64,000 nucleotides of DNA from Maritimibacter fusiformis (GTDB lineage Bacteria > Pseudomonadota > Alphaproteobacteria > Rhodobacterales > Rhodobacteraceae), in the NCBI RefSeq assembly GCF_008086115.1, contig NZ_VSIY01000004.1, forward strand, positions 124,001-188,000, given 5' to 3'. A model generated the notes under the pieces. That model saw only the letters and a program-made list of their open reading frames with translations. It ran no database searches and was not told the origin of the DNA. Shown here piece by piece: positions 1 through 8,242 of the stretch. The position numbers and the translations under genes were made by a program. The stretch's first letter is position 1; the number at the start of each line of letters is the position of its first letter.

Positions 1-81
1 GCGAAGGTCAGGGGCATGGCGGTCCGGTCCAGGTTTGCGTTGGCGTCAGACTACGCCTTGCGCGCCGGGCCGCAAGACCGG

Positions 82-462
82 TCAGATCGAAAGATCCTGC
101 AAGTCCCAGATCGCGATCAACGAGCTTTCCCCGATCCGTTCAAGCCGGGCAATCGTGGCCGCGAGGGCGGCTGCATCGGTGCTGTCCGACAGGTCGAGCA
201 CATCGCGCGCAACCCGTGCGGTCGAGGTCAGCCCAAGCTGGCGCGATATCGCGATCAGCGCCCTGAGCGTGGCGCGCATCTGGTCGAATCGGTGGGCACG
301 GTATTGCTTGCCGGCCCGCGACAACCCTGCGGCCAGTTCCTCTAGCGCCTGATTCACGACGGTATCCGCCCCGGTCGGCCCGAGATTTCGATACATCGCT
401 TCAAGCTGATCCCGGTCCAGCCGGACCGGTTCTTCATGGCGTAGTCTCAATACGGCAGTCAC
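82..462 (-). CDS. conserved hypothetical protein (126 aa)
   Basis: I do not recognise a characterised family. The protein is soluble and mostly helical, without membrane segments, and ends in the motif IGESSLIAIWDLQDLSI. I chose a GTG start at 462 (protein beginning MTAVLRLRHEEPVRLDRDQ) because a GGGGTG stretch lies just upstream and the extra 36 residues gained by starting at the ATG at 570 are glycine-rich and low in complexity. It is divergent from the carbonic anhydrase gene, with about 145 bases between the starts. Function unknown; the real start could be the ATG at 570. Confidence 0.72.
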   Translation of the reverse strand: MTAVLRLRHEEPVRLDRDQLEAMYRNLGPTGADTVVNQALEELAAGLSRAGKQYRAHRFDQMRATLRALIAISRQLGLTSTARVARDVLDLSDSTDAAALAATIARLERIGESSLIAIWDLQDLSI

Positions 463-607
463 GTTCACACCCCAATTTCCCCCGGCACCCGCCGCACCAT
501 CGCAATCCGAGGTCAAGAAAAGGTTTCCCGCGATGCCATAAATCGCTCGAATTTCATGTAAAACCCGCATAGAAACCGATCAGGGTTCAAGGCCTACAGG
601 GGAGACC

Positions 608-1258
608 ATGAAACACGCACGCCCGCTTCCGAATTATCTCGTCCAGCGCTATCATGGCTGGAAGGCGACATCCTTTGCCGAAAACAAGTCGTGGTACCGC
701 CGGCTTGCGTCCGAAGGACAGCACCCGCGTGCGATGATCATTTCCTGCTGCGACAGCCGCGTGCATGTCACCTCGATCTTCGGGGCCGACCAGGGTGAAT
801 TCTTCATCCACCGCAACATCGCCAACCTGGTGCCGCCCTACGAGCCGGACGGGCAGAAACACGGCACCTCGGCGACGATCGAATACGCGGTGGCGGCGCT
901 GAAGGTGGCGCATATCATCGTGATCGGGCATTCGAGCTGTGGCGGGGTGCGTGGCTTTTATGACATGACCACCGGGGCCGCGCCGGAACTGACCGAGGAC
1001 ACCAGCTTCATCGGGCGCTGGATGGATACGCTCAAACCCGGATATGACCGCGTCAAGGACAGTTGCTCCGGCGATGACTGCGTCGCGGCGCTGGAGCGTC
1101 AGGCGGTGATGGTCTCGCTCGACAACCTCATGACATTCCCCTTCGTCAAGGAAGCCGTGGATGACGAGGTCTTGACCTTGCACGGCTTGTGGCACGACAT
1201 CGGCGAAGGCGCCTTGTTGTGCTATGACCCCGAAAGCGGGGATTTCCAGCCGGTCTGA
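608..1258 (+). CDS. beta-class carbonic anhydrase
   Basis: Reversible hydration of CO2 to bicarbonate in the cytoplasm. The 216-residue protein has the beta-CA signature: C47-C-D49-S-R51 (zinc cysteine and the Asp-Arg dyad) and the second zinc pair H108 and C111 in GHSSCGG. Length is normal for the family. A GGGGAG ribosome site lies eight bases upstream of the ATG. It is followed 32 bases later by the acyltransferase gene on the same strand, but nothing shows a functional link. Family assignment is secure from motifs; the physiological role (carboxylation supply or pH balance) is inference. Confidence 0.95.
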   Translation: MKHARPLPNYLVQRYHGWKATSFAENKSWYRRLASEGQHPRAMIISCCDSRVHVTSIFGADQGEFFIHRNIANLVPPYEPDGQKHGTSATIEYAVAALKVAHIIVIGHSSCGGVRGFYDMTTGAAPELTEDTSFIGRWMDTLKPGYDRVKDSCSGDDCVAALERQAVMVSLDNLMTFPFVKEAVDDEVLTLHGLWHDIGEGALLCYDPESGDFQPV

Positions 1259-1290
1259 CCGTCACGACCGGCACGGTGGGGAGGACCGCC

Positions 1291-1935
1291 GTGATCAAAT
1301 CGGCCGCAGCCGTGATCGTGGGGCACGCGATCACGCTGTTCATTCGCCTTGTCACCGCGCCGCGGGCGATCTGGGCGGGGACAGAACCCGTGCCGCGCCA
1401 GCGGGTCTATTTCGCCAACCACACGTCGAATGCGGATTTCGTGCTGATCTGGGCGGTACTGCCGGGTTTCCTGCGCCGCAACACCCGGCCCGTGGCGGCC
1501 TCGGATTACTGGCTCAAGAACCGGCTGCGCGCCTTTGCCGGGCGCGATGTGTTCAAGGCGGTGCTGATCAACCGCGACCCCGAGGCGCGGGCCGAGGACG
1601 AAGACCCGGTGGCCCGGATGATCGCGGCGCTCGACGCCGGCGCCAGCCTGATCCTGTTTCCCGAGGGCAAGCGCAACCTGACCGACACGCCGCTGCTGGA
1701 ATTCAAGTCCGGCCTCTATCACCTCGCCCGCAAGCGGCCCGATGTCGACCTGGTGCCGACCTGGATCGACAACCTCAACTCGGTGTTGCCCAAGGGCGAG
1801 GTGGTGCCGGTGCCGCTGATCTGCACCGTGACCTTCGGCCCGCCGGTGCATATCGCGCGCGGCGAGGACAAGGCGAGCTTTCTGGGCCGGGCCCATGACG
1901 CGCTCGAAGCGCTGGCGAAGGGGGGCGAGGGATGA
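1291..1935 (+). CDS. lysophospholipid/1-acylglycerol-3-phosphate acyltransferase (PlsC family)
   Basis: Predicted to transfer an acyl group onto a lysophospholipid or acylglycerol phosphate at the inner membrane. An N-terminal hydrophobic helix (about residues 1-25) precedes the HX4D catalytic motif in NHTSNAD (H44, D49) and the FPEGKR substrate motif near residue 123. The GTG at 1291 is taken as start because GGGGAGGA ends five bases upstream; an in-frame GTG at 1276 would lie in the ribosome site itself. The stop overlaps the next gene by four bases (ATGA), so translation with the CdsA-like gene is probably coupled. Substrate is not decided by sequence. Confidence 0.9.
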   Translation: MIKSAAAVIVGHAITLFIRLVTAPRAIWAGTEPVPRQRVYFANHTSNADFVLIWAVLPGFLRRNTRPVAASDYWLKNRLRAFAGRDVFKAVLINRDPEARAEDEDPVARMIAALDAGASLILFPEGKRNLTDTPLLEFKSGLYHLARKRPDVDLVPTWIDNLNSVLPKGEVVPVPLICTVTFGPPVHIARGEDKASFLGRAHDALEALAKGGEG

Positions 1936-2876
1936 TTCACGCCGACTTTTCGTCGCTCGTGACCGGGCTGATCCTGGCGCTGACCGCGGCGACGCTGATC
2001 GCCGGCGGGCTTCGGCGCTGGGGGGTGCCCGAGGGCACCAGCATACTGGTCGAAACCCTGTTCACTCGGATCAATACCTGGTGGGCGATGGTGGTGCTGC
2101 TGTCGCTGGCCGCGTTTTTCGGCCGCGGCGGGGTGGTGGTGCTGTTCGCGATCCTGTCCTTCGCGGCCCTGCGCGAGTTCCTGACCCTGACCGCCAAGCG
2201 CCGCGCCGATCACTGGGTTCTCATGTTCTCGTTTTTCGTGGCGTTGCCCCTGCAATACATCTTTGTCGCGGCCGGCTGGATCGGGCTGATGACGATCTTC
2301 ATTCCGGTCTATGCCTTCCTGTTCCTGCCGGTGCTCGCGGTCCTGCGCGGGGATACGTCCGGGTTTCTGACCCGGGTGGCGGAAACCCAGTGGGGCCTGA
2401 TGCTGTGCATCTTCGCCGCCTCGCATGCGCCGGCGCTGTTGTGGCTGGAGATACCGGACTATTCGCACAAGGCAATCCTGCTGATCGCCTGGCTGACCAT
2501 CGTGGTGCAGGCCGCCGACGTGGCCCATTTCGTCGCCCCCCGGATCATGGGCCGGCACCGCATTGCGCCCGCCGTGCCGCATTCGCGCACCTGGGAGGGC
2601 CTGGTGGGTGCGGTCCTGATCGGAACCGCGCTGGGCACGCTTTTGTGGTGGATCACGCCGTTCAACACCTGGCAGGCCATGCTGATGTCGGCCACGGTGT
2701 CACTGGTCGGCTATGGCGGCGGCATGGTTATGGGGGCGATCAAGCGCGACAAGGGCGTGCGCGACTGGGGCCATCTGATACCGGGACAGGGCGGGTTCAT
2801 AGACCGGCTCGACTCGGTGGTGTTCTCGGCCCCGGTGCTGTTTCACCTGGTGCGGTTTTTCTGGGCCGCGGGCTAG
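1932..2876 (+). CDS. CdsA-like phosphatidate cytidylyltransferase
   Basis: Integral membrane protein of 314 residues with about eight hydrophobic segments. It would make CDP-diacylglycerol from phosphatidate and CTP. The C-terminal signature is recognisable (KRDKGVRDWGHLIPGQGG then FIDRLDS), but it departs from the usual CdsA pattern: the normal KD is RD and the His of HGG is Gln. It overlaps the acyltransferase gene by four bases, so the two form a small phospholipid module. Another cdsA near the isoprenoid/rseP genes is normal in this group, so this may be a divergent second copy. Activity is inferred. Confidence 0.86.
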   Translation: MIHADFSSLVTGLILALTAATLIAGGLRRWGVPEGTSILVETLFTRINTWWAMVVLLSLAAFFGRGGVVVLFAILSFAALREFLTLTAKRRADHWVLMFSFFVALPLQYIFVAAGWIGLMTIFIPVYAFLFLPVLAVLRGDTSGFLTRVAETQWGLMLCIFAASHAPALLWLEIPDYSHKAILLIAWLTIVVQAADVAHFVAPRIMGRHRIAPAVPHSRTWEGLVGAVLIGTALGTLLWWITPFNTWQAMLMSATVSLVGYGGGMVMGAIKRDKGVRDWGHLIPGQGGFIDRLDSVVFSAPVLFHLVRFFWAAG

Positions 2877-2883
2877 TGGCCTG

Positions 2884-2930
2884 CTCGCCTTTCGGGCGAG
2901 TGAGGCGGGCAGGCGCGCCGGGCGCCTGCC
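2884..2930. terminator. paired hairpins between convergent genes
   Basis: Two stem-loops sit between the 3' ends of the CdsA-like gene (+) and a small minus-strand gene: CTCGCC/GGCGAG at 2884-2900 and a perfect nine-base stem GGCAGGCGC/GCGCCTGCC at 2908-2930 with loop GCCGG. There is no T-tract on either side, so intrinsic termination is uncertain. A bidirectional transcript-end structure is the simplest reading. Confidence 0.4.
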
Positions 2931-2939
2931 GTCGCGAAG

Positions 2940-3158
2940 TCAGGCGGCAAGGCGACGCGGCGCGGCCATCGCGGTGCGCGTCGAGCGGAACTCGACCACG
3001 TTGGTCGGCGTCGGGGCTTCCGACCGGCTGCGCGGCGCGTCAAAGGCGCTCTCGAAGATCGAAACCACATTGTCGCCGCGGGTCTGATTGCCGTTCAGCG
3101 AAGCAATGGCGGCCTCGCGTCCGCGGCGGGCTTTGTCAAGAAGGGTCACGTTGGTCAT
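2940..3158 (-). CDS. small basic hypothetical protein (72 aa) with DNVVSI motif
   Basis: Unrecognised. The 72-residue protein is rich in Arg, Ala, Ser and Thr, has no membrane segment, and carries GDNVVSIFESAFDAP near its middle. A GGGAGA ribosome site lies just upstream of the ATG, which supports real translation. The neighbouring minus-strand gene (3208-3402) also contains DNVVSI, so the two may be distant paralogues. It is the last of three codirectional tiny genes. No function can be assigned. Confidence 0.7.
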   Translation of the reverse strand: MTNVTLLDKARRGREAAIASLNGNQTRGDNVVSIFESAFDAPRSRSEAPTPTNVVEFRSTRTAMAAPRRLAA

Positions 3159-3207
3159 CTCGGTATCTCCCGGGGTAAATTTGGGATGAAGGTTCGGTTG
3201 CGGACGC

Positions 3208-3402
3208 TCAGGCGACGCTGCCGAAAGTGCACAGAACGCCGGTGGTGAAGAACACGCCCGAGGCGGTCCGGCGCGGGCGGGTCCGGGTGCGGTAGTCGGC
3301 GATCGAGACGACGTTGTCGCGCAATTCGCCGACGGCGGCCCTGGCAGCGGCGCGGCGGGTGGCGAAGCGGGTGCGATCGAAGGCGATGACGTTGTTTTTC
3401 AT
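3208..3402 (-). CDS. small basic hypothetical protein (64 aa) with DNVVSI motif
   Basis: Unrecognised 64-residue protein beginning MKNNVIAFDRTRFATRR, with RDNVVSIADYR in the middle and a hydrophobic, Cys-containing end (VFFTTGVLCTFGSVA). It is preceded by a good GGGGAAGA ribosome site. The shared DNVVSI motif links it to the gene at 2940-3158. It has a strongly basic N-terminal two thirds and no obvious signal peptide. Nothing in the neighbourhood indicates a job. Confidence 0.7.
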   Translation of the reverse strand: MKNNVIAFDRTRFATRRAAARAAVGELRDNVVSIADYRTRTRPRRTASGVFFTTGVLCTFGSVA

Positions 3403-3483
3403 GGTTCTTCCCCAGTATTGTGGCCGATTGGCCGGTGAGTGAGTGGCAAGCTCGTGAGTGGGTTTCGCAGGGCGATCTGTCGG

Positions 3484-3657
3484 TCAGACCGCTCGGCGGC
3501 GGGTATTCTTCTCCAGCGCGTGATCGAAGATGCTCTCGACCTCGGCGCTGCTGATCGGCGGCAGACGACGCTTGCTGTCAGTCTGGTCGACGCCCTTGCA
3601 GGGGCGCGTGAAGACCAGAATTTCGGCGGTGTTCTTGGTGTCTATGGTGGCAGCCAT
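3484..3657 (-). CDS. very small hypothetical protein (57 aa)
   Basis: A 57-codon gene with an ATG at 3657, a GGAAGA ribosome site about ten bases upstream and a TGA stop at 3484. The product starts MAATIDTKNTAEILVFTRPC and ends HALEKNTRRRAV. It is the first of three codirectional tiny genes with similar spacing (about 50-80 bases). Its segment VESIFDHALE loosely echoes VVSIFESAFD of the gene at 2940-3158. Function unknown; I judge it real from the start context and its place in the set. Confidence 0.6.
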   Translation of the reverse strand: MAATIDTKNTAEILVFTRPCKGVDQTDSKRRLPPISSAEVESIFDHALEKNTRRRAV

Positions 3658-3972
3658 AATTTTGTCTTCCGTCGTCTCATTTCTGTTCCGATATGAACAA
3701 GATCACCCCTGAATCAGGCGGGAATTCTGCCGAATTGGGGCAAGAAGGTGGCGATTCACCATTTTGACACCTTTTTTCCCTTTCCCGAGCGCCAGAAGAC
3801 CGCATCGCTGCCACGTTTCGCCGATTTTCGCCACAGATGTGGCACGACGAATCGGGGTGTGATTCTCGCCCGGAACGCCGGATTCGCGACCGTCCAGAAC
3901 GGAACCGGGCCACAACGCGAAGTTGTGGTCCGGAAAAAACCGATTGGACGCGGCCTGCGAAAAGGGGCGCCG
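3658..3972. other. intergenic region of about 315 bases, no convincing gene
   Basis: Lies between the start of the 57-residue minus-strand gene and the 3' end of the MuiA-family gene. The stretch is less GC-rich than its surroundings, with runs such as CACCTTTTTTCCC near 3769. It should hold the promoter of the three small minus-strand genes, but I cannot pick a clear -35/-10 pair. Open frames here (3677-4009, 3748-4074) lack ribosome sites and recognisable sequence, so I leave them out. Confidence 0.5.
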
Positions 3973-5607
3973 TTACGGATACCAGTTCAGCATCTTGCCT
4001 TCGGGCCAATCCAGCTTGACGGTGATCGAAACCGCCTTGGTCTCGCCCGGCGCCAGCGACAGATCCCAGGCTGATACGCCACGCTTGTCGTCGATGTCCC
4101 GCTCGTCCGGCGCGGGCTGGGCCGTGACCTTCACCCGCAGATCCTCCTGTTCGGAATAGGTCAGCGGGAACAGCGCGCGCACCTGCTGGGTCTCTTCGGT
4201 CAGGTTCTCGACGGTAAAGGTGATCTGCTGCTCGCGGGTGTTGGAGCGCGTGATGATGCCGGCGTCACCCTCGGCATTGCGCGCGAAGATGGTGTCGAGC
4301 CGGATGCCCTCGATCGGACCGAACGGCAGCGTGGTCTCGGCACCGGCGGGGATCAGCGAAATCTGTTCACGCCCGACAAGGTGCCCGTCGCGCAGGATAT
4401 TTGCCATGCCGGGCAGGATCGGCTCGCCGGTCGTGTTGGTCAGGGTCGCCATAACGAAGGCGGTGTCGTCATAGCGCGGTGCGGCCTCGATCGTCGGGTC
4501 GGCCTCGACGGTCAGGGTATCGAGCGCGAGCTCGGCCGCCTCGCCCGAGGCAATGGTGACCGGGTCGGGATAGACATAGGACAGCGACAGCCCGTCCACC
4601 TGCAACGCGGCCGTGGTCATCTTGGGGTCTTCGACAAACAATTCCGCAACCTCGGCACCCATCTCGCGTTCCACCATAGGGGCCGGCGCCGCGTCACCGC
4701 GCATCAGTGTGATTTCGTCGTGGATGCGGGCCTGATCGGGGTCGACGGGCGATGGTCCGACCGCCTCGCCCGGTCGCGCCGTCGAAAGGGTCAGGTCGGC
4801 CTCCGACCACACCCGGCCGGTTTCCTGCACCACGATCAACTTGCGCGCGATATCGAGGCTGCCGGCGTCCCGGTCCAGGTCGAGGTCGTAATCCACCTCC
4901 CACTTGGCATCGCGGGTCAACTCGGTCAGTTCCAGCGTGACCGGCCCGGCGGTCGCAACCGTCACGTCAACCACCAGCATGTCGTTGACCGCGGCGGGCG
5001 GGGCCAGACGGTCGAAGGCGCGCTGGGCGGCCTTTCGTTCGCCCTGCAACTCCTCCAGCGCGTCGAGCAGCGGCCGGAGCGCCGCACTGGCGGCCACCTT
5101 GTCGGCCTGGGCGGCGCCAGTCTCGTTCGTTATGGTGTCGAGCAGGGCCAGCATGGTCTCGGCGTCCACGTCCTCGCCGGGTTTCGCAGCCGCGAGAAAC
5201 GCCAGCCGCGCATCCAGCGCCTGCACCCTGGACCGCGCGGCGGCGATCTCGTCCTCTTGCACCGCGACCGCATCATCGAGCGCCTCGAGCCGGTCGAAGG
5301 CAGCGGCCTGCGCCTCGGTGAACAGGGCCTCGCGGTCGACGCTCATGGCCCGGCGGAACCCAAGCGCGCCGATGGCCACGCCCGGCGAGGTCCTGACGCG
5401 TGGCAGCGCGGTCAGATCGTCGACGCCGGCATAGGGCAGAAATACCCGGTGCTCGCCCGCCGGCAGATCGACGGTGGCGCGCAGGGTCATCTCGGCGCCC
5501 TGCGGATAGACCGTGACCGCCGAGACCGGCGCTTGCGAGAACACCTCGTCGGCCAGCGCGGGGGTGGCGGCAATCAGGGCGATGAGGGAAACGGTTGCGA
5601 GACGCAT
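3973..5607 (-). CDS. MuiA-family (mucoidy inhibitor) protein, DUF4139 domain
   Basis: Exported protein of 544 residues with a typical signal peptide (MRLATVSLIALIAATPALA, cleaved before DEV). The architecture fits the mucoidy-inhibitor MuiA family: an N-terminal beta domain (about 25-120, DUF4140-like), a helical/coiled-coil stretch (about 100-200, with many Glu, Ala and Arg), then a large C-terminal DUF4139 beta domain ending KLDWPEGKMLNWYP. The biochemical function is not known for the family; an envelope role is inferred from export. It lies 111 bases downstream of livF and may have its own promoter. Confidence 0.85.
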   Translation of the reverse strand: MRLATVSLIALIAATPALADEVFSQAPVSAVTVYPQGAEMTLRATVDLPAGEHRVFLPYAGVDDLTALPRVRTSPGVAIGALGFRRAMSVDREALFTEAQAAAFDRLEALDDAVAVQEDEIAAARSRVQALDARLAFLAAAKPGEDVDAETMLALLDTITNETGAAQADKVAASAALRPLLDALEELQGERKAAQRAFDRLAPPAAVNDMLVVDVTVATAGPVTLELTELTRDAKWEVDYDLDLDRDAGSLDIARKLIVVQETGRVWSEADLTLSTARPGEAVGPSPVDPDQARIHDEITLMRGDAAPAPMVEREMGAEVAELFVEDPKMTTAALQVDGLSLSYVYPDPVTIASGEAAELALDTLTVEADPTIEAAPRYDDTAFVMATLTNTTGEPILPGMANILRDGHLVGREQISLIPAGAETTLPFGPIEGIRLDTIFARNAEGDAGIITRSNTREQQITFTVENLTEETQQVRALFPLTYSEQEDLRVKVTAQPAPDERDIDDKRGVSAWDLSLAPGETKAVSITVKLDWPEGKMLNWYP

Positions 5608-5690
5608 GGGCTTGGACCTTTCGAATTGACACTCGCCGACACGCTAACCGGACGCGGGTCCGGCGCATAGCGTTCGCATGTCGCATCGGC

Positions 5691-5709
5691 AAAACCCGGC
5701 GCGGCCGGT
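5691..5709 (-). terminator. weak terminator candidate after livF
   Basis: Read on the minus strand, a five-base stem CCGGC/GCCGG with a three-base loop is followed by GTTTT. It stands just after the livF stop codon and before the MuiA-family gene. The stem is short and the T-run brief, so this is a weak call. Confidence 0.25.
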
Positions 5710-5718
5710 GGCACTGGC

Positions 5719-6423
5719 TCAGAGCGCGAGGTGAGTTTCCTTGATCTCGGGCCGCGCCGCGAATTCCTGCCATGTGCCGTCAAAGGCAATCCGGCCGGTG
5801 TCCATCACCACGATCCGGTCGGTCAGCTTACGGGCGAACCACAGGTTCTGCTCGCACAACAGCAGCCCCATCCCGGTGCTGTCGCACATGTCGCGGATGG
5901 TGCCGACCATGTCCTCGACAATCGCCGGGGCGACGCCCTCGGTCGGTTCATCCAGCAGCATCACGGTCGGGTGCGCGGCCACCGCCCGGGCGATCGCTAG
6001 GATCTGCTGTTGCCCGCCGGACAGCTGGAACCCCATCCGGTCGCGCAGCGGCTCGAGCATCGGGAACTGCGCCAGCACCGCATCAGGGTCGAGGCGCGGG
6101 GCCGAGGAAGGGCGGGCGTGCCCGGCGATCCTGACGTTCTCGCGCACCGTGAGGTGATGATAGATTCGCCGGTCCTCCGGCACCATCTGCAGGCCCAGCC
6201 GGGCGCGTTTATAGGCGGCGCTGCGGCCAAGGCTCCGGCCCTGCCAGCTGACCTTGCCCTCGACACGCGGGCCGGCGTTCATCAGCGATTTCAGCAGCGT
6301 CGACTTGCCCGCGCCGTTGCGCCCCACCACCGCGACGCGTTCCGTCGCGGCCATGCTGAACGACAGGTCGAACAGGATGTGGCTGGGGCCGTAGAAGGCA
6401 TTGATGTCCTCGGCGGCGATCAT
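5719..6423 (-). CDS. livF: branched-chain-type ABC transporter ATP-binding protein (LivF-like)
   Basis: One of the two ATPases of a Liv-type importer. The 234-residue protein has Walker A (GRNGAGKST, about 36-44), the ABC signature LSGGQQQ and Walker B (VMLLDEPTEGVAP), typical of LivF. The ATG at 6423 overlaps the livG stop by four bases; the longer open frame upstream is only a shadow of livG. It is the last gene of the importer set. The name marks the family; the substrate need not be branched-chain amino acids, and the neighbouring CoA and oxoacid enzymes point to a carboxylic acid. Confidence 0.93.
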   Translation of the reverse strand: MIAAEDINAFYGPSHILFDLSFSMAATERVAVVGRNGAGKSTLLKSLMNAGPRVEGKVSWQGRSLGRSAAYKRARLGLQMVPEDRRIYHHLTVRENVRIAGHARPSSAPRLDPDAVLAQFPMLEPLRDRMGFQLSGGQQQILAIARAVAAHPTVMLLDEPTEGVAPAIVEDMVGTIRDMCDSTGMGLLLCEQNLWFARKLTDRIVVMDTGRIAFDGTWQEFAARPEIKETHLAL

Positions 6424-7229
6424 GCGTCCAACTCCTCGTGCTGGTCTTCCTTGCCGAGATAGACCTCGCGCACATGCGGGTCGTTGCGGATGTCCTCGAC
6501 CGGGCCGAGCGCGATGCGCTTGCCCTGGTTCATCACCATAATCCGCGAGGCCAGTCCGAAGATCACCGACATGTCGTGTTCGGTCATGATGACGGTCAGT
6601 TTCTGCCCGGGGGCAGACAATCCGCCCTCGGTCTCGGGCTTCATCACGCGCCGGATCAGGTGGCTGACCTGCTCGCGGTCGACCGGCGACATGCCGGCGG
6701 TGGGTTCGTCCATCATCAGCACACGGGGCCGCCCCGCCAGTGTCACCGCCAGTTCCAGCCGCTTGCGGTCGCCGTGCGACAGGTCGGCGGCCTGCATCTT
6801 CGCCTTGCCCGCCAGCGTCACGCCCTCGAGCAGCCCCATCGCCTCGTCGCGGGTGGGGGCAGAGGGGCGGATCGCCCACCAGGCGTGATCGGTCCTGCCC
6901 TGTGCACGCTTTCGCGCCTCGATCGCGGTCACGACGTTGTCGAGCGCGGTCAGCGGATTGAACACCCGCGCCACCTGAAAGGTGCGCCCCATGCCGGCAC
7001 GAATGCGCAGATGCGGCGGCATCCGGGTCACGTCCTGCCCGTCGAACCGCACCGTTCCGGCATTGGCAAGCGACTCACCGGTCATCACCTTGAACAGCGT
7101 GGTCTTGCCCGCACCGTTCGGGCCGATGATGGCAAAGACCTCGCCCTCGTCCACCCGTGCGTCGATGCCGTGCAGCACCTCGATCGGGCCATAGCTCTTG
7201 GTGATGCGGTCAAGTTCGATGATGCTCAT
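6420..7229 (-). CDS. livG: branched-chain-type ABC transporter ATP-binding protein (LivG-like)
   Basis: Second ATPase of the Liv-type importer, 269 residues. Walker [10 protein letters not shown] near residue 37, signature LSHGDRKRLELA, Walker B VLMMDEPTAGMSPVD and the switch histidine in MTEHDMSV are visible. It carries the extra C-terminal segment usual for LivG. It overlaps livM (7226-7229) and livF by four bases each, so the ATPases and permease are translationally coupled. The signature reads LSHGD rather than LSGGQ, which is common in LivG proteins. Confidence 0.93.
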   Translation of the reverse strand: MSIIELDRITKSYGPIEVLHGIDARVDEGEVFAIIGPNGAGKTTLFKVMTGESLANAGTVRFDGQDVTRMPPHLRIRAGMGRTFQVARVFNPLTALDNVVTAIEARKRAQGRTDHAWWAIRPSAPTRDEAMGLLEGVTLAGKAKMQAADLSHGDRKRLELAVTLAGRPRVLMMDEPTAGMSPVDREQVSHLIRRVMKPETEGGLSAPGQKLTVIMTEHDMSVIFGLASRIMVMNQGKRIALGPVEDIRNDPHVREVYLGKEDQHEELDA

Positions 7230-8242
7230 TTGTCCGCCCGCCTTTCGGTCAGCCGGTCGATCAGCGCGTTCCAGCTGCCGGCGATCCCGGCCCGGAAGGC
7301 GAGGATGACGGCGAGAAGGATCGCCCCGGTGATGATTTCCTGAATGCCGACCAAGGTGCGGGTGGCGTATTCGATGACCATGAAGACGAAGGCCCCGATC
7401 ATCGGTCCCCAGAACGATTGGAGGCCGCCCAGCAGCGTGAACAGGATCGGCTGGGTCGAGCGGACCATGCCGGACAGTTCCGGCGTGACGATCTGCGCCC
7501 AGGGGGCATAGATCGCGCCCGCGCAGCCGGCCACCGCCCCCGAGATCACCAGCGCGGCGAGGCGGCTGCGATGCACGTCGATGCCGATGAAACCCGCGCG
7601 TTCGATATCATGACGCACTGCCAGCAGGCGGCGCCCGAACGGCCCGTGCGTCAGCCACCAGCACAGTCCCAGGATGACCGCTGCGGAAACGCAGATGAAC
7701 CAGTAGTAGGTCGGCCCCGAGGTCAGGTCGATCTCCACCACCCCCAGCGACAGCACCGGCCGGGTGATGTTGGACAGCCCGTCCTCGGACCCGAGCGATC
7801 GCGTGTGCATCAGGGTGTGACGCAGAAGCTCTGACAGCGACAGCGTGAGGATGGCGAAAAAGATGCCGGTGGTGCGCCGGAGCGCCACCAGCCCGACCAG
7901 CATCGCGACCAGCGCCCCGGCCCCGGCCCCGGCCAGAACGATCAGCAGGAAAAACTGGTCATAACCTGCCCGGATCGCTGCCGCCGACACATAGGCCCCG
8001 ATGGCGAACAGCCCGCCCGAGCCGAACGAGGCCAGCCCCGCCCAGCTGAACAGAAGGTTCCAGCCGACCGAATAGACCCCCAGCACCAGGGTCGTTCCGA
8101 CCAGGTAGAGCAGGCCGGAATTGGTCAGGAACGGCATCGCCAGCAAGGTGAGCGTGGCGAGCGCGATCAGCGTGTTGTTGATGCCCGGCCGGGTCAAAGC
8201 CGGCTTTCGCCGAGAATCCCGTTCGGCCAGAGAAGAAGACAT
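7226..8242 (-). CDS. livM: branched-chain-type ABC transporter permease (LivM-like)
   Basis: Membrane permease of 338 residues with about nine to ten hydrophobic segments starting near residue 25 and the LivM-typical stretch LAVRHDIERAGFIGIDVHRSR (cytoplasmic coupling loop). The N-terminus MSSSLAERDSRRKP is cytoplasmic and polar. The gene begins inside the 3' end of livH (49-base overlap), with GGGGATGG upstream of the ATG. It pairs with LivH to form the channel of the importer. Confidence 0.92.
   Translation of the reverse strand: MSSSLAERDSRRKPALTRPGINNTLIALATLTLLAMPFLTNSGLLYLVGTTLVLGVYSVGWNLLFSWAGLASFGSGGLFAIGAYVSAAAIRAGYDQFFLLIVLAGAGAGALVAMLVGLVALRRTTGIFFAILTLSLSELLRHTLMHTRSLGSEDGLSNITRPVLSLGVVEIDLTSGPTYYWFICVSAAVILGLCWWLTHGPFGRRLLAVRHDIERAGFIGIDVHRSRLAALVISGAVAGCAGAIYAPWAQIVTPELSGMVRSTQPILFTLLGGLQSFWGPMIGAFVFMVIEYATRTLVGIQEIITGAILLAVILAFRAGIAGSWNALIDRLTERRADK

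Noticed and set aside
1-17. Possible start (ATG at 17, minus strand) of a gene leaving the window
   Set aside because: Only five codons are visible and no clear ribosome site precedes them.
3677-4074. Open frames on both strands between the small genes and the MuiA-family gene
   Set aside because: No ribosome site, no recognisable sequence, and they overlap the end of a well-supported gene.
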